A stretch of DNA of 64,000 bases, from the NCBI RefSeq assembly GCF_000972845.2, contig NC_040019.1:10865001-10929000 (forward strand). The letters are read 5' to 3'. Source of the DNA: Larimichthys crocea (lineage: Eukaryota > Chordata > Actinopteri > Sciaenidae). How positions within the stretch are numbered: the first letter of the stretch is position 1; each line of letters begins with the position of its first letter. Positions 1 to 12,842 of this stretch are shown piece after piece. The notes under the pieces are model-generated. The model searched no databases. It saw only the letters and a program-made list of their open reading frames with translations, and was not told the DNA's origin. Made by a program: the position numbers and the translations under genes.

Positions 1-480
1 AGACACACAGGACTCTTCTGGGTAATGCAGCATACGATCATCTCACCAGTTTTAATGATTTCAACTTTGTTTCTGATAAATCAGGTTTTGCCTTTTGTCA
101 TTTTTGCAACGTGCGCAGGTCTACATACTACAACACCCATGAGCCTCAGCTGATGAGGCCAGATAAAGGCTTGAATCATTGCGGTAGTGTGTTCAAAAGC
201 GTATCATTGAATTTGTGACTAAAACACACTGCCGTAGTTGCCAAAATCATCTAAAATTGACTGAACTGGATCAGATTGTATTACATGTTTTCTCAATATA
301 GTCATTAAGCTTCAGCTCACTGTTTGCAGTGCATGTAACAGTAGTTATTGGATGTTTCTTCCCAAAATACAGCTTCTGATCTGATTTTTCTTATGTACTC
401 GGACTTATACCTTCAGTCTTTTAATCTAAGAACCAGATATTTTCTAACCAAGTTTTTATCTTTTTTGTAATAGAAATGTT

Positions 481-545
481 TCACAGTTTTCATAGACTAA
501 ACAAGATTTATCGATAATGAAAATAACCATTAGTTGTAGGATTAA
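481..545 (-). repeat. Relic of AT-rich MITE-like family (copy 1)
   Basis: The segment ending CGATAATGAAAATAACCATT and then AGTTGTAGG matches the end of a common teleost AT-rich repeat whose termini contain ATCGATTAATCG-like and GTTGCAGCC-like motifs. Only the terminal part is recognisable. Confidence 0.45.
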
Positions 546-2589
546 ATTTAATCATGTACATCATGGCAACATATCATGACTTGAGCTTTGCCTGCTTTCA
601 CTGTTGGCATTGATAGATGAATGGTTTGTGTGTGTGTGTGCGTGCGTGTGTGCAAAGTGACTCACGGCAGTACCGTCCATTGTTTGAGCCAGACAAAAGC
701 AGGCTGCATCTCAGCTGGCCTTGATGACGAACCAAAGACGAGGAGGGAGGACACTAAGATAACTGCTTACACACTCTCCTACAAACTTAAACAGCACAAG
801 CGCTGGCAGATCACAGATCATGTGTTCACGTATCTCCTTGTGGATGTGTCTCGTATCGTCAGTTGTCTGATGGCTCACACATTGTGGTTTTTTAGACCTT
901 TTTTTGTGTGTATGTGTGTGTGCGTGCCCTCTCGTCTGCAGTGTTTGATCAGCGCACAAACAAACTAGAGAAGAGTACTGCGGAATCTATTCTGTTTGGT
1001 CAGAGGGATACAGGGGCCACATATTGTGTAGAACAAAGTAGAGTTAAAACACAGAAGCATCCCCAGATGTTTTCCTACAGTACGCTTTGCTGTGGGAGAA
1101 ATCAATATCTGTGGGCTACGGAGTGGTTTTAGCTCGCTCTCTTGACCTTTCCATCTCAGAATCAGCTACTGCGCGCTGTAGTTTATTCCACTGCCCAAAA
1201 AACAGATTCAAGCTCGACTATATTTGGATTCAGACATTTTAGTTGGCTATAATGTACTGAATCTGAAGTCTAATGTGGATCTCTGGCGTGCATTTATTTA
1301 TTAATAGCATTTTTAGTACCACTATTTCTTTATGGATGCTTCCAAATTAAATCTGTGTGTCATTTCCACCTTTAGACCTTAACATTATTACTTTTTTTAT
1401 TGTCTTATCGTTCCAAACTGAGCCTGATATAAATTGTTGTCCTGGCTAATGTAAGAGGAAATTAAAAGTAATATGTAAATATGTTGATAAAATCTGTAAA
1501 GTTCCAGATTGTTTGGAAGGATTTGGGTTGTATCTCTCAGTATCTTTAACTTGGTGCGTTGTTTATTGCCCTCACCCTCGAACAATAAAATTCTAAGTAA
1601 AAAAAACAACAATTAAAGACTAGAAGTAGGAAGTGCATAACATGAATAAAACACCAGAATATAAAGAAGTGGTACTAACTGAAAAATACCATATATAGCA
1701 GCCAACACATACACACACACAAACACACACACTTTGCATCAAAATTGAAGTTTTTCGAGGAAAAGTGAAAGATGATTTCAACCAGAGCGGAAACTGGAAA
1801 GTATTCCTGCTTCCTGGACTGACAGTAGAGGAAATGATGTCATGACCTGCTCACTTCCTGAATGAACTGTTTCAGAGGCCCATTTTGGTGAAGGACCTGC
1901 TGAGTCAGTAAATCAACAAAACCATTGGTTTCTGGTGCCTGTGAATGGATCGCCATCACCATTCTTTTATACCATCAGACACTTGGTGGATCTATTTGAA
2001 CCTAATAGGGATTATCAGTCTGCACCTCCATTCAAAAATATCATGAGCAAAAACCAAGGCACAGTAATTTGCCAACAGTTTCAATAGAAACAGAAGAATC
2101 TAGTTTTCTTGAGTTAATCTGCATAGAGCAAGTTGAACTCTTCTATCTGTACTTGAGATTCATTTTATTTGTAATAAAACAAGCCTGACCTCTAAAGTGC
2201 ACCGGGCATGGCTCTGTGAGATCGGAGCTGTGACACTGTTTTGGTCTGTCCTCTATGTGGTTTCACATCCCACCAGGGATTTTGCCGGCCAGACTTGTCT
2301 ATTTGGTCATCTCTCGGTTTATGTATATGTTTATTTCCACCACGAGTAAGTAGGCTACATAGTTTCAAACAGTTTCCCTTTAGTCTGTTCTTACTATCTG
2401 AAGAAGGTGATCGCAGCTGGTCGTGGCATCCATCAAAAACAAAACAGTTGTGTATTCTGCGCTGTTATTTTCAAAGCCACTTTTGGGACGCTTTTGAAAC
2501 ACACCCTGGGTGGAATCACAATCATTGTCTAGAACAACCGCAATCAGCTCCGCAACAGGAAGGTGTTGCAGCAATGCCCGGTGGAATCA

Positions 2590-2830
2590 AGCAGTGTGAG
2601 CATGCTGACATTTGGTAAGTACGGCTGAAGACAATGGGAATATCTTTAGTTTAGCAGGTATTTCATCATAAACCAAATTGTTGGATACATTTGATGGCGT
2701 TAGATCAAAAGTCACAACAAATCAGTAGGCTTTATCTTCTAGGGACTATAAATGCCTGTTTCATGGAAATCCATCCAATAGATGTTGAGATAACTGAGTC
2801 TGGAGCAAAGTAGTGGACTGAGTAGTGCAT
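2590..2830 (+). repeat. Relic of dispersed teleost repeat family B (copy 1)
   Basis: The order AGTTTAGCAGGTATTTCATC, ATAAACCAAATTGTTGG, GATGGCGTTAGATCAAAAGTC, TTTCATGGAAATCCATCC and AATAGATGTTGAGATA matches a family I recognise from many fish introns, whose consensus ends near AGTGGTGGACCGA. No coding capacity is visible. Confidence 0.6.
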
Positions 2831-3402
2831 GGTGTAAAACCTGTAATGCACACAGATAGAAAATAGCCCTGCATTAGTGCAGCAAAAAAACAAATGAAGG
2901 TCAAAGTGACTCCAGGATGTGTTCTTGTTAAAGGTGATATAATGAACATAGTATATGGAATATTTTTCGGGCAGACGTGAATCGCACACTGTTGTGTGTG
3001 CCAGTGACAGGTCATAAAACAGCTTGCTTTTAGGTGAGGAAACATGTCTTTGTCGCTGAGGAGCATGTGTGCCCTTACGGTGGCCTGGATGAGAAGTGTG
3101 CTGCAGAAGGGTACTCTCACTTTGTTGCTGCCAGCAGCAACACACACGCTGCCAGCATCAACAGACAGGTCTTTGTCCAGGCAGAGGAGGGAGAATGAAG
3201 GTGGAGGAGAGAGGGAACAAAAAAAAAAGAATAAACAGACACAAACAAGAGAGAGGGAGTTCACAGAGAGGAACGGGTAGTGTACAAAGAAAACAAACTG
3301 AAGGGAATCACTGGGTTTCATGCAGGAAAATGACAACGGCTCTCTTATTTGTGTTCACATACACAAGCCACAATTTCCTATTTTGTTTGTTCACAAAATA
3401 AT

Positions 3403-3671
3403 TCGGCATGGTGGTGCAGTGGTTAGCACTGTAGCCTCACAACAAGAAGGTTTCTGTTTCAAACCTCAGCTGGGGCTTTTTTGTGTGGAGTTTGTTCTCG
3501 CTGTTCTCTCCTCCCACCGTCTAAAGACAGGCACATAACAGGTTGACTCTAAGTTGTATGTCTGTAGTTCTATGTGCCAAGCTGGTGACTTGTCCAGAGT
3601 GTTCCCAACTCTTGCCCAAAGTCAGCTGGGGGATGAGGATAAGAGGTTACAAACAATGGATGGATGGAGAA
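3403..3671 (+). repeat. tRNA-related SINE-like dispersed repeat
   Basis: This copy begins GGCATGGTGGTGCAGTGG and continues with TTAGCACTGTAGCCTC, resembling a tRNA A box. A degenerate B box (GTTTCAAACC) follows about 50 bases on. The body contains a GTGTGGAGTTTG segment, and the tail ends in ATGGATGGATGG. I recognise the consensus as a very common teleost repeat. It is diverged and has no coding capacity. Confidence 0.7.
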
Positions 3672-4584
3672 TGATTCAATGCAATTACTTGAATATGGAA
3701 TTGACATGCCGAGCAATCTCATAAATGTCCAAGATGTTGCTTGGGAAGCAAACAAGATAAAACAGAATCAAAAAACTTCTTATAGTCCATAAATTGTTTT
3801 TCCAATGTAGGGAAACAGCTTTAAAATTGAGGAACACACACAAAAAAAAGTACATTATGTACTTTAGAGTAATTATAATGATTGGATTATTACATTTTGG
3901 ACTAAAGATATACTGATGGTCCATTGATCGAAACCCTTGGATGATAATAGTGTTCATCTTCTGAATGGCTTTGGCAGGTGGTACGGACAGATCTAGTTGA
4001 TGAGGCGGATGAATCACTGCTGAGCCATACCAGATCACCAAGGAAGAGCACTGCTTTTAGATTCATGCAATGCTCGTCTTCTTGCAGCCTTTTTTTGGTA
4101 GTATCTCTCCAACTCTTGGACATGTGCCAGAGTATTAGCACACAGAACATTTGCCCTTATATAGTGTTTCAGGGGGCGTTACAAATTTATGGATTTATGA
4201 TCAAGTGGGATTCATCATTCAGCATACCTATGCAGGAGCAGATTTAGATGGTTAATAATGTTCAGTGCATCTGAGTTGACTTCTCTTATTTTTGAAGAGA
4301 ACATAGCTGCATGAGACCCATTGTGTCTCTCTCTCTCTCTGCCTTGATCTCTCTTACAAGGTTGATCTCAGCTAAATGCTTTAATTGATGATGAATGGCG
4401 TGTGAGCGTGCGCGCACGTGTGTGTGTGTGTGTGTGTCATTTCCAAGCCTGACCAGACCAGCCACCCAGAAGTGTGTGTTCCTTTGTGGCTGACAAGCTG
4501 GCGTGAGCAAAGCTTCCGCTGTGAGCTGCACTCAGTGACTGATCAGTCAAGCAGAAATCAACATACAAATACACACACATATAG

Positions 4585-4725
4585 ACACACACACACACAC
4601 ACACACACACACCATAATTAGAGATGGGAAAGGGACATGGGTAACATCAGCACAGCCTCTGCTGATCACTGGAGCAGAAGTGAACACACACACACACATA
4701 CACACACACACATACACACACACAC
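4585..4725. repeat. Paired CA microsatellites
   Basis: CA arrays at 4585-4612 and 4684-4725 (the second interrupted by TA) flank a 71-bp unique spacer. A TG array lies just before them at 4418-4437. Confidence 0.95.
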
Positions 4726-5735
4726 TCTGCAGCTGTTGGAGGTCGACGGAAGTGTCCGCAGACAAGCAGTGGGAAGTAACACCTGATGTCTTTGTTGCCA
4801 GGCTCCCGCCTAGCGACTGTCATTGTGGCAACCTGCTGCGACAAGCACGACCTTGTTGCTAGGCAACCTGAACTTCTGTGACAGATAGTGAGAAAGTTCT
4901 GTGGCAAGAGCGAAACTGAAAGACAGAAAAGGAGAGAAGTACAAAGTACAGGAGGACAGGATTCAGACCTTTATGAAAGGCAAAAAAAAAAAGCAAAAAA
5001 AAAAACATGAAGGTCTGTGGACAGCTTATCAAAGAAAGCACTGAAGCACAAAAACAGCAAGGACTGACATTTCAACCTGAATGTGTCTTCACTGAAACTG
5101 CTGCATCTGTCTGATTTCTCCTGCTCTTTACAGACACACTAACCCTGCGTGCCAGCAGTCCTTTGATTTGTGAGGTGGCACGTTGTGCAAGGCGTGTTCC
5201 CGGTATACTGTGTGTGTAAACAGACACATAAAAGAGCTCAGCGCACGGCCAGTGGATCACATGGACTCTTTGTACAAGACACTGCTTTGTCTGGGGACAT
5301 GTAGACTCTCCCACAGCAACTGATGGTGGTGACTTGGTACACACTCACACACTCACACACACACAGACACACTGAACACACACTAACACAAACTGAATAC
5401 ACTTCATCTACACAGCCTGTTGTGTCAAGTGCGCGTGCCTCCCTGTTGCTCCCTATTTTACAGCGACATAACTAGTTGCAGTACAACTCGCACGGCTACT
5501 GTATGTCCACAATAACTCAGTCTCAATATCAAAAATGATCTGTATATATCCATGCTGCAAATACTCAAGCGTGTTAAATGTCAAGAATGATTAAAAATTG
5601 GAGTCACGTTACCGAATCCCAAAGTGATATCTTCTGTGTGAAAAAGATCAGATCAAATGTTGTAAATACTAATGTAAGTAACCGTATAGAATTAATTAAT
5701 TGTTTGATATATGAAACATTAGAAAGTGAAAAAGC

Positions 5736-5866
5736 AGTTCCCAATATCCTACAGCCGGCTGTGACTTCCTCAGATGTCTTGTTTTGTCTGACCAACAGTG
5801 CAAAGCCCAAAAATATTGAATTTACTGAAATGTTAAACCTCAAATTCTTCTATATTTTTGACTGAA
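5736..5866 (+). repeat. Relic of AT-rich MITE-like family (copy 2)
   Basis: The segment GTGACTTCCTCAGATGTCTT followed by GTTTTGTCTGACCAACAG and CAAAGCCCAAAAATATTGAA is the family's middle portion. It lies immediately left of the TIR-bounded MITE at 5881, which may have inserted next to it. Confidence 0.6.
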
Positions 5867-5880
5867 TTACAGTAGTTGAG

Positions 5881-6250
5881 AATTAAAGGTCCAGTGTGTA
5901 GGATTAGGTGGGACACTAGCAGTGATTGCAACCAAACGAATACTCTCCCACGTCTCACCCTCTCCTTCCATGTATGTAGGAAAAGCTCTGGCTGTGAAAT
6001 TCACATAAAAAGCAAAAGGCCATATCTAGATCAGTGTTTGGTTTGTGTGTTCTGGACTACCATACAAAAATGGCTCTTCAAAACTCCATGACAGAGGACC
6101 TCCTCTCACTGCAGGGCTCGTTTTAAGGCAACGAAAACATAATGATTCTTATTTTCAGGCAATTATACACAAGTGAAAACATACTTATGGATATTATATT
6201 CCATTCCTGCAAAGACATACTCCTAAATCTTACACACTGGACCTTTAATT
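5881..6250. mobile_element. MITE with terminal inverted repeats
   Basis: The left end AATTAAAGGTCCAGTGTGTA and the right end TACACACTGGACCTTTAATT are perfect reverse complements, and similarity continues a few bases inward (GGATTAGG versus CCTAAATCT). The roughly 370-bp interior has no open frame of note and includes GTGTTTGGTTTGTGTGTTCTGG, seen in diverged inverse form at about 10500-10560. TTAA lies at each end and may be a target duplication or part of the repeat. This is a non-autonomous DNA transposon of a family widespread in fish; the superfamily is not assigned. Confidence 0.8.
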
Positions 6251-8044
6251 TTCTTGATAAACTCATTAATTAACTGTGTATTTGATCAAATGATCAATTC
6301 ATCATTTCAGCAGAACTGTATTTTAGCTTCTAAAATAAAAAATAATGATATTCAAGCCAAGAATTTTTCATACGAGTGTGCATCATTTTTATTTTTGAGC
6401 CTTCAGGATCAATAAGGAGCTCACACATCGCTCAAATGACCTGATGGACCTCAAAGTATCCAAATCCAGCAAATTCCTGCATCTACTAAGAACGACCTTT
6501 CTCTGCTTTGCCTTCTTTTGTCTAGCTGCCAAAGCATTCGCCAGAATCTCCTCACATCTCCTCAGTAAAACAAGAGTTTTACCTCTACAGATAACTCATC
6601 TTAAAATGTTCTTGCTTTCATTTATATTATTTATTTCGCTGGCGCTCCCTTCGTTGTCATAAAGCTCCACAAGGCCGTCAACTGCAGTGCTAAACTCACT
6701 TTTCATGGGAATCTGGGAGGTCATTACAGTCAAACCTTTCTTTCACAATATTTAGAGCAGCATGGTGAGCTGGTTTAAGTCTCTTCTGAGAATGGGAGAC
6801 GACCACCCACAAGCCAAGGATAGACTACATCTCCCAGCTGAGATAGGAGCTCTTGGTGATCCACTAGGAGGAACCATTTTAGTAAAAAAATAATAATGTC
6901 TGGATCATTTTGCTCAGGCAGTGATTGAAACAGACGCACATTTTATATCCACAAATTAAATAACACATTTTTTTATTCTATATAACACCATAAAAACATT
7001 TGTACATTGTATATTTGAATGTGCTGAAGGCCTGGAGCTGCAGTGATCATTTTACATATGCAGAGCCGTGTTTATACAATATAGTGGTAGATAGTCACTC
7101 ACATTTAGAGCTAAAGCAATATGTTGAATGTATAGTACAGTACAACATGAAATGACTTAATGTCTGGGGATGATTCAGATGGTTAGGTGATGGCAACGCT
7201 ACACCTAAATATAACTGTTAGAGTCCAAACTGGATTAGTAGTGGCACTGTGTGAATACTTGTAATGCGTGAGTCAGGGTGATTTTGACTGGTGAGTGTCA
7301 TACGCCCACAATTTCCGGGCATCATTGTAGGCTCTCTGTTGAAATAATGCTGCATTACAGGGTGGTGTACTACACAATCCACGATCAGTAAAGACGGATG
7401 GATGGATCCTCAAACAATTCTTAACAGATTATGCGCAACCAGACGTCCCTGAAATGTCCAGGTTTTCAACATTCACTAAGATATTGTTCACATTTTTACC
7501 ACAAAGCCCCCACACATTAAAATGTCCAATGTTCACAGCAGAAATAAACATGTTTACAGACAGTTTTGGTCTCTATAGAGATAGATAGTCATCCATTCTT
7601 TATACTGTCAGTGGCTAGCACTAGACTAGATACAGTTCTCCAACAGGGCGATACATTTACAGTTCATGAACCATGTTTTTTTTGTGTGCAGCAGTCTGTA
7701 CTATGACAGAGGTTAAATACAAGTGGATGGTGCTGCACAGATAATAAGCTACAGTAGCAGTTTGTCCCCTCGAAAGGTTAGCACTCTCATGTGTCCCAAT
7801 TTTAGGTGTGAAAGTTTACTCAAGCCAAACATGAGACCTTCATGCAAATGTAGTTCAGCACCATGACAGAATCCAAAGACAGTGCTAATTTCTTTAAAAT
7901 GGTACAGGCAACTTTAACTGTTAGAAAGAATATGTTGGTATTTCATTAAAATTCATTTTTTTGTATGTTGGAAAACGTGTTTTTCTTACTGTACTGCATC
8001 TAAAAAAAAGAGAGAGATCCAACCATGGTGGGAACATTTCTATA

Positions 8045-8160
8045 TCTGCTTATTCCAGTTTCTTGTAGAAGGCTGTAGCCTGTCACAGCATGCAGGGCCA
8101 CAACCTGGACAGGTTGCTAGTCCATCACAGCATTCATACAAGTAAACACAGAACAAGGCA
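8045..8160 (-). repeat. Fragment of SINE-like repeat (3' portion)
   Basis: The segment with GGCTGTAGCCTGTCACAGC and ACCTGGACAGGTTGCTAGTC looks like the reverse complement of the 3' body of the SINE-like family present at 3403-3671. It is degenerate and lacks the A and B boxes. Confidence 0.5.
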
Positions 8161-8907
8161 CTTGATCTTCTGGTCTTTGGGACTCACATCAAGATCACTG
8201 TCTGACCTTTTTCTACCCAGTTTTGTCTTTCACGATTTTATTTTATTTAACCATAAGTGACTCTGTTAACTTCAGAGACTTTGTAAAACATAATAGGGAT
8301 ATCCAACAACACAGAGAGTGTTAATGAATGTGCTGTAGCTCAAAGCCAGTAGAAAGAAAACAAGCACTTTAGTTACACTGAGCTGAGAGCTCGGTTCATT
8401 TTTCTAATTAAGAGTATTGTTGCAAGCGTATCAGTTCGCCACAACATTTTCTGGATTACTTGTACTAGCTGAGCTTTGAAGTCTGCTAACAAAAGAACAG
8501 TAAAAAGTGAATTAATAAAACACAAAACAATTGGCCAGTGTGTGAATTATTCACAATGTCTTCATTATTTTTGTCTTTTTCTACTCGAGCAGGTTAACAG
8601 CTCTGAAGTCTTTTATCTTACAGTAGATCCAACACCGAAAGAGCTGTTCTCTTCTTGTTTTTTCTCCCTTCATCTTCTCCCCACCCCCTCCCTTTCTCTT
8701 CCCATTCCTGTTCCTCTTTTACTCGTACATAACAATAACATGCCCACTTGGCACCTACAAGCACAAACGCACACCACACATACAAACACAAAAGGCATGC
8801 ATAGATATTAGTACAGTAGGCGTCTTTACACGTGTAGGCTTCTGGTTTCCTAGTAACCAAAGTTGGTGCTGCAGTAAAAGCAGCTGTCTGCTGTTTTATT
8901 AGCTGTC

Positions 8908-8951
<44 letters not shown>

Positions 8952-8952
8952 G
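8908..8952. repeat. Tetranucleotide microsatellite (TCTG)~11
   Basis: About 45 nt of uninterrupted GTCT repeat. Confidence 0.97.
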
Positions 8953-10499
8953 AGACCACGACCACATTAGTGTGAATACATTTACACACAGCTCTTTCGA
9001 AACAAGGCTAATACGATCATGTGGCAAAGCACCCACAAACATGACTCACAAATACAAAATGCAGATACTTCCACGCGTAAGGAGTCTCGGAATGAGTTTG
9101 AGGAGTCTGAAAATGAGGCGATCACGTGTTATAGTGTCACAGATCTCAACCCAGTCAAACATTAGTGGGAAATCTGGACTGACATGTTAGACAGCGCTCT
9201 CAAACACCAACAAAACAGTCAATTCGTTCAATGTTTATACATTCAGGAGTGGTGGAGTCCGCCATTCCCCTGCTCGAATCAGATTGCCTAATTAAGGACG
9301 ATACATTCACAGAAAAGCAATGCGTGCATACACAATTTCTAGCCCATTGACAACAGCCTCACTCTTTACAGCAGAATTCATGAAAGCTGTTTTTTCACAT
9401 TAAAAGTGGGAAATCACAAGGCGGATGTTATTGTGAAGCAAACAAATAAAATGACGAAGATCACTGTTGAAATGGAAGATTTCTACCTTTCTGCAACACA
9501 TCAGAGTGCCTGCATTTTCTACAAGTGTAGACAGTTTTTGGATGTGAGCGCTCCATCCTTCGTTTTTGTTTTATTATGAAGCAGCCACAGGAAATACAAT
9601 GCGTTCATATCCACTGTCAGTGCTGATCAATTCTGCATCAACAAAACAACACATTGGTTATTTTCTACTTTTTTCTGTCAGCGGATCATTTTGTAACGGT
9701 GTAATGGAATAAAAGAGCAGCCACTTCACCTCAGCAAGTTAACCAGTGCCAAACCATGGTTGCAGTTAATCACAACAACACACTGATCCACCAGTTGCAC
9801 TTCTGATGTATTTCTCTCAAAGTCAATGGTCGAGCAGTGTCTGCTTTATTAAATCTGTTACCACAGTCACTACAAGTGTCACCAAATCAACCAGAGCTGA
9901 AATCTTAAGGATTAAAACTTTAATAATTCTGTTTTTACCATCACGTTTCATAATATCATGGGGGTATTCAGACGTGTATGTATAAGAGGCTTAGGCTTTT
10001 TTAGACAGCAAAGATTACAGCTTAAATTACAGCAGAAGACAGTAGGTGGTGGACATCGTGGATATCAAAGAAACCCAGTTCCTATTACCTAAACACACAC
10101 CCTGTCTAATGGCAAATATTTATGTTTTTATATTCATATTTTTATTTGTGTTGTACCCTGACAAATCAATCTATCCTCACAAAAGGTTTCATCTTCTAAG
10201 ACCAGTCGTAGATGCGCATTTATCCCATTTCTAGCAACACATTTAATTTTTCCAGAAAGACAGATGAAAGAATTGCTCAATAACAGAGTGCGCTGGAAAA
10301 GGAAGTAGAAGTAGGGAGTTACGTCAAAGCTTTGGCTCTCTACTAGTCTTCCATCCCTCCAGTAGATGTTTTAAAAGTCTATGACAAGGAGCTTTGAAGA
10401 TGTTCCGGTGGCCTCATTAAGATACTTTATGTGTTTGTTACATTAGAATGAACTTTTAATATCTACAGATGCCGACGATCTTCAACGTCTACATCTAAG

Positions 10500-10715
10500 T
10501 CCACCATGTTGAACTGCAATGTAGCCCATGAAGGACAAGCTAAATACTGGCTTTAGATAAGGACTTATGTGTTTTTGTGTATTTCATGGCCACAGTGGTT
10601 TCTCCTTCACAACAGGAAAAGAGGGTGAATTGAAGTGGTTGCAATCAACAACTAGTCGAAAAGAGGGTGAATTGAAGTGGTTGCAATCAACAACTAGTCC
10701 GCTAGAAGCCCTTTT
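10500..10715. mobile_element. Diverged fragment of the same MITE family, with internal tandem duplication
   Basis: The stretch with TGTAGCCCATGAAGGACAAG and TACTGGCTTTAGATAAGG is similar, in opposite orientation, to the interior of the 5881-6250 element. It is followed by a GTGGTTGCAATCAACAACTAG segment typical of the same family. Terminal repeats are not clear. Confidence 0.5.
10616..10699. repeat. Perfect 42-bp tandem duplication
   Basis: Bases 10616-10657 are repeated exactly at 10658-10699; the unit starts GAAAAGAGGGTGAATTG and ends CAACAACTAGTC. Two identical copies imply a recent duplication inside an old MITE-like relic. The unit is a multiple of three, so an incidental open frame carries it twice (KEGELKWLQSTTS), which does not make it coding. 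Confidence 0.9.
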
Positions 10716-12572
10716 CTGGTCGCTTCCTAATCTCTCTGTCCAATCTAATTTAGATTTTTCATTATACATATATAAATATATATATGCTCTGTGGTCAAAG
10801 CGCTGATCAAATACCATTTTATCCACCCCTGATACATAAATGATTTGACATTCAGTATAAAAGATCTATCAATGAGAACATAAAACCGTACAGGTGTTTC
10901 TTTTTCCTCTGGTTTCTATGCCATCATCTGCGATTCCCTGAGGCTTTCTGCTGACATTTTGATCCTCTCCTTGTGAGGAGAGATGTCTTTTTGGAAACCT
11001 AGACAATGCTGGCTGTCCAAAATCTATCTGACTTTCGTCTGACTGGCTCTGTTTCATGTCCTCCTACACACACACACAGTTCCCAGGAGCCCAGCGGGTT
11101 GAAGCTCACCTGTCACACACTCAGTATAGGGAGCGCTCACGGAAGCCACACTCAGACACACATTTCGACTGCCACGCGGTGGTCAGTGGGTTACCCTGTC
11201 ATGTGGTGCCCGAACCGCAACCAGTCCAAGGGGCAGCAGGCGGGCGACAGCTATCTTGCTATGCTGCTTTCAGACAATGAATGCTCCATTGTATCGATAA
11301 AACAATTTGTGCCTAGATAGCCTGAGATATCCACAACACACAAAGTTGTTTGTGTTCTGCGTTTTCTCTGCATCTCCGTGCATGAATTCCTTCATTTCTG
11401 TCCAAAGCGAGAAACAAAATAAAGCTTTTTTTTTTCTGTCTGTCTCTCTCTCTGTATGAAAGAAAACATTTCACTGTACTGTATCTCTTTTCATCTTGAT
11501 GCTTTCAGCACAAGGGCACTTGGTGCCGATAGGTGGTGATGAACAAATTAAATTTGGTTAAGCTGCAGGAAAATAACAGCATATTTAAAAAAAAAAAAAA
11601 AACAAGAATTGCATTTCATTCTCAACCTGGTAACGGCCCTCCACAAAACCGGTGTTAAAAAATGAGATTTGTAGTGAAGCGTTGAATTTCCATTAAAGCG
11701 TATTTATTACTTCCTGACGTAACGATGTATATTACTGCTCCTTTATGACAATAATAACATGCTCAATGAGATCAGATATGATATGCACTCTATATGGCCT
11801 AGTACTCTTCACCAAAGCTTTTCATTAAATATGCACCTTTTTTTGACATTGAGCCATGAGTGAAATGCCAATACAATATATATGATAATTACAATGTGTG
11901 GGCTGGAGCATCTCTCACCTCTTTTAAGTCATTCATTATACATCTCCCCAGGTCTCGTATCAGTGCATTTATGTGTGTTTGTGTGTGTGTGTGTGTGTCA
12001 AAGCCACCATGACTGCACTTCAGACTTGAGGCCTGCAGACAAAGGACCATTCATCGCTCCATTCAGGCGATCGCGAAGCCTCACTTGGAGACACAGGGGC
12101 TGACGCCGAGAGTGGCGGCACCAGGCGCAACAATAGTGACATTATTTGGTGTCAGCACAACTACGCCACGCTTGTCGGAAGAATGACTCGAGGCTCCAGC
12201 TCCAAAAACTGGAAACACACACACAAAAATGTGCACAAGTGTAGGAGCGTGCATGATACAAACTCGTAGAAACAAAGTAGGACATTGGCATTTGGAAAGT
12301 GTTCAGCAGTCGTGATGCTTGTTTCTCTTCCCAGGAGCAGTAGGTATTTAGAGGCATGTTGTCTTGGTAACAGCATATTTCCCATCTTACTCAAGGTGAT
12401 CGGCTTGGTTCTCACCCCTCTTCGTCTTACAAACACTCATTCTTATTTATTTATGGCCTGCAGGTGAGGAGCACATGGTTCAACTCCCTAGTCATCCACA
12501 GTTTGTGTTGCGTGTCAATATGCTTACAAAAAACTGCAACTCTCTGTGGATTATTTTCATTATTTATTCATC

Positions 12573-12842
12573 TGTTGTTCATTTTCGTGATCAATCGATT
12601 AGTTGTTTGGTCCAAAAAATGGCACCCAAAGCCAAATGTGACTTCCTCAAATGTCTTGTTCAATCCACAACCCAAAGGTATTCAACCTACTGTCACAGAG
12701 ATAGACTAAAGAATTTGAAAACTGAAATGAGGGAATTTGGATATTTTTTCTTAAAATAACTTAAAACTATTAATTCATTCTCAGAATAATTGCAGATTAA
12801 TAAAATAATTGACATCTAAATCAATTAATCCACTAATTGACC
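12573..12842 (+). repeat. AT-rich MITE-like repeat, near full length (copy 3)
   Basis: It starts with GATCAATCGATTAGTTGTTTGG, runs through TGTGACTTCCTCAAATGTCTTG and AACCCAAAGGTATTC, and ends with ATCAATTAATCCACTAATTG. This is the most complete copy in the window. Two overlapping incidental open frames here are repeat sequence, not genes. Confidence 0.65.

Larger units (their letters stand above)
1..5735. other. Intergenic sequence downstream of smad7
   Basis: No supported gene. Apart from the repeats listed separately (481-545, 2590-2830, 3403-3671, 4418-4725), it holds short TG/CA runs at 627-652 and about 5343-5365, plus unique AT-rich sequence. Frames of up to 191 codons at 2732-3336 are low-complexity and lack recognisable domains. 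Confidence 0.6.
6251..12572. other. Intergenic sequence, no gene seen
   Basis: Unique AT-rich sequence with the SINE fragment (8045-8160), TCTG array (8908-8952) and MITE relic (10500-10715). Open frames are short and have no recognisable domain. Confidence 0.55.

Noticed and set aside
2732..3336. Two long overlapping minus-strand frames (137 and 191 codons)
   Set aside because: They overlap in different frames, include low-complexity Phe/Ser/Leu runs, and overlap a dispersed repeat. No domain is visible.
3403..3480. tRNA gene from the A/B-box-like head of the SINE
   Set aside because: It does not fold into a cloverleaf with a matched acceptor stem, and the body and tail continue as a typical dispersed repeat.
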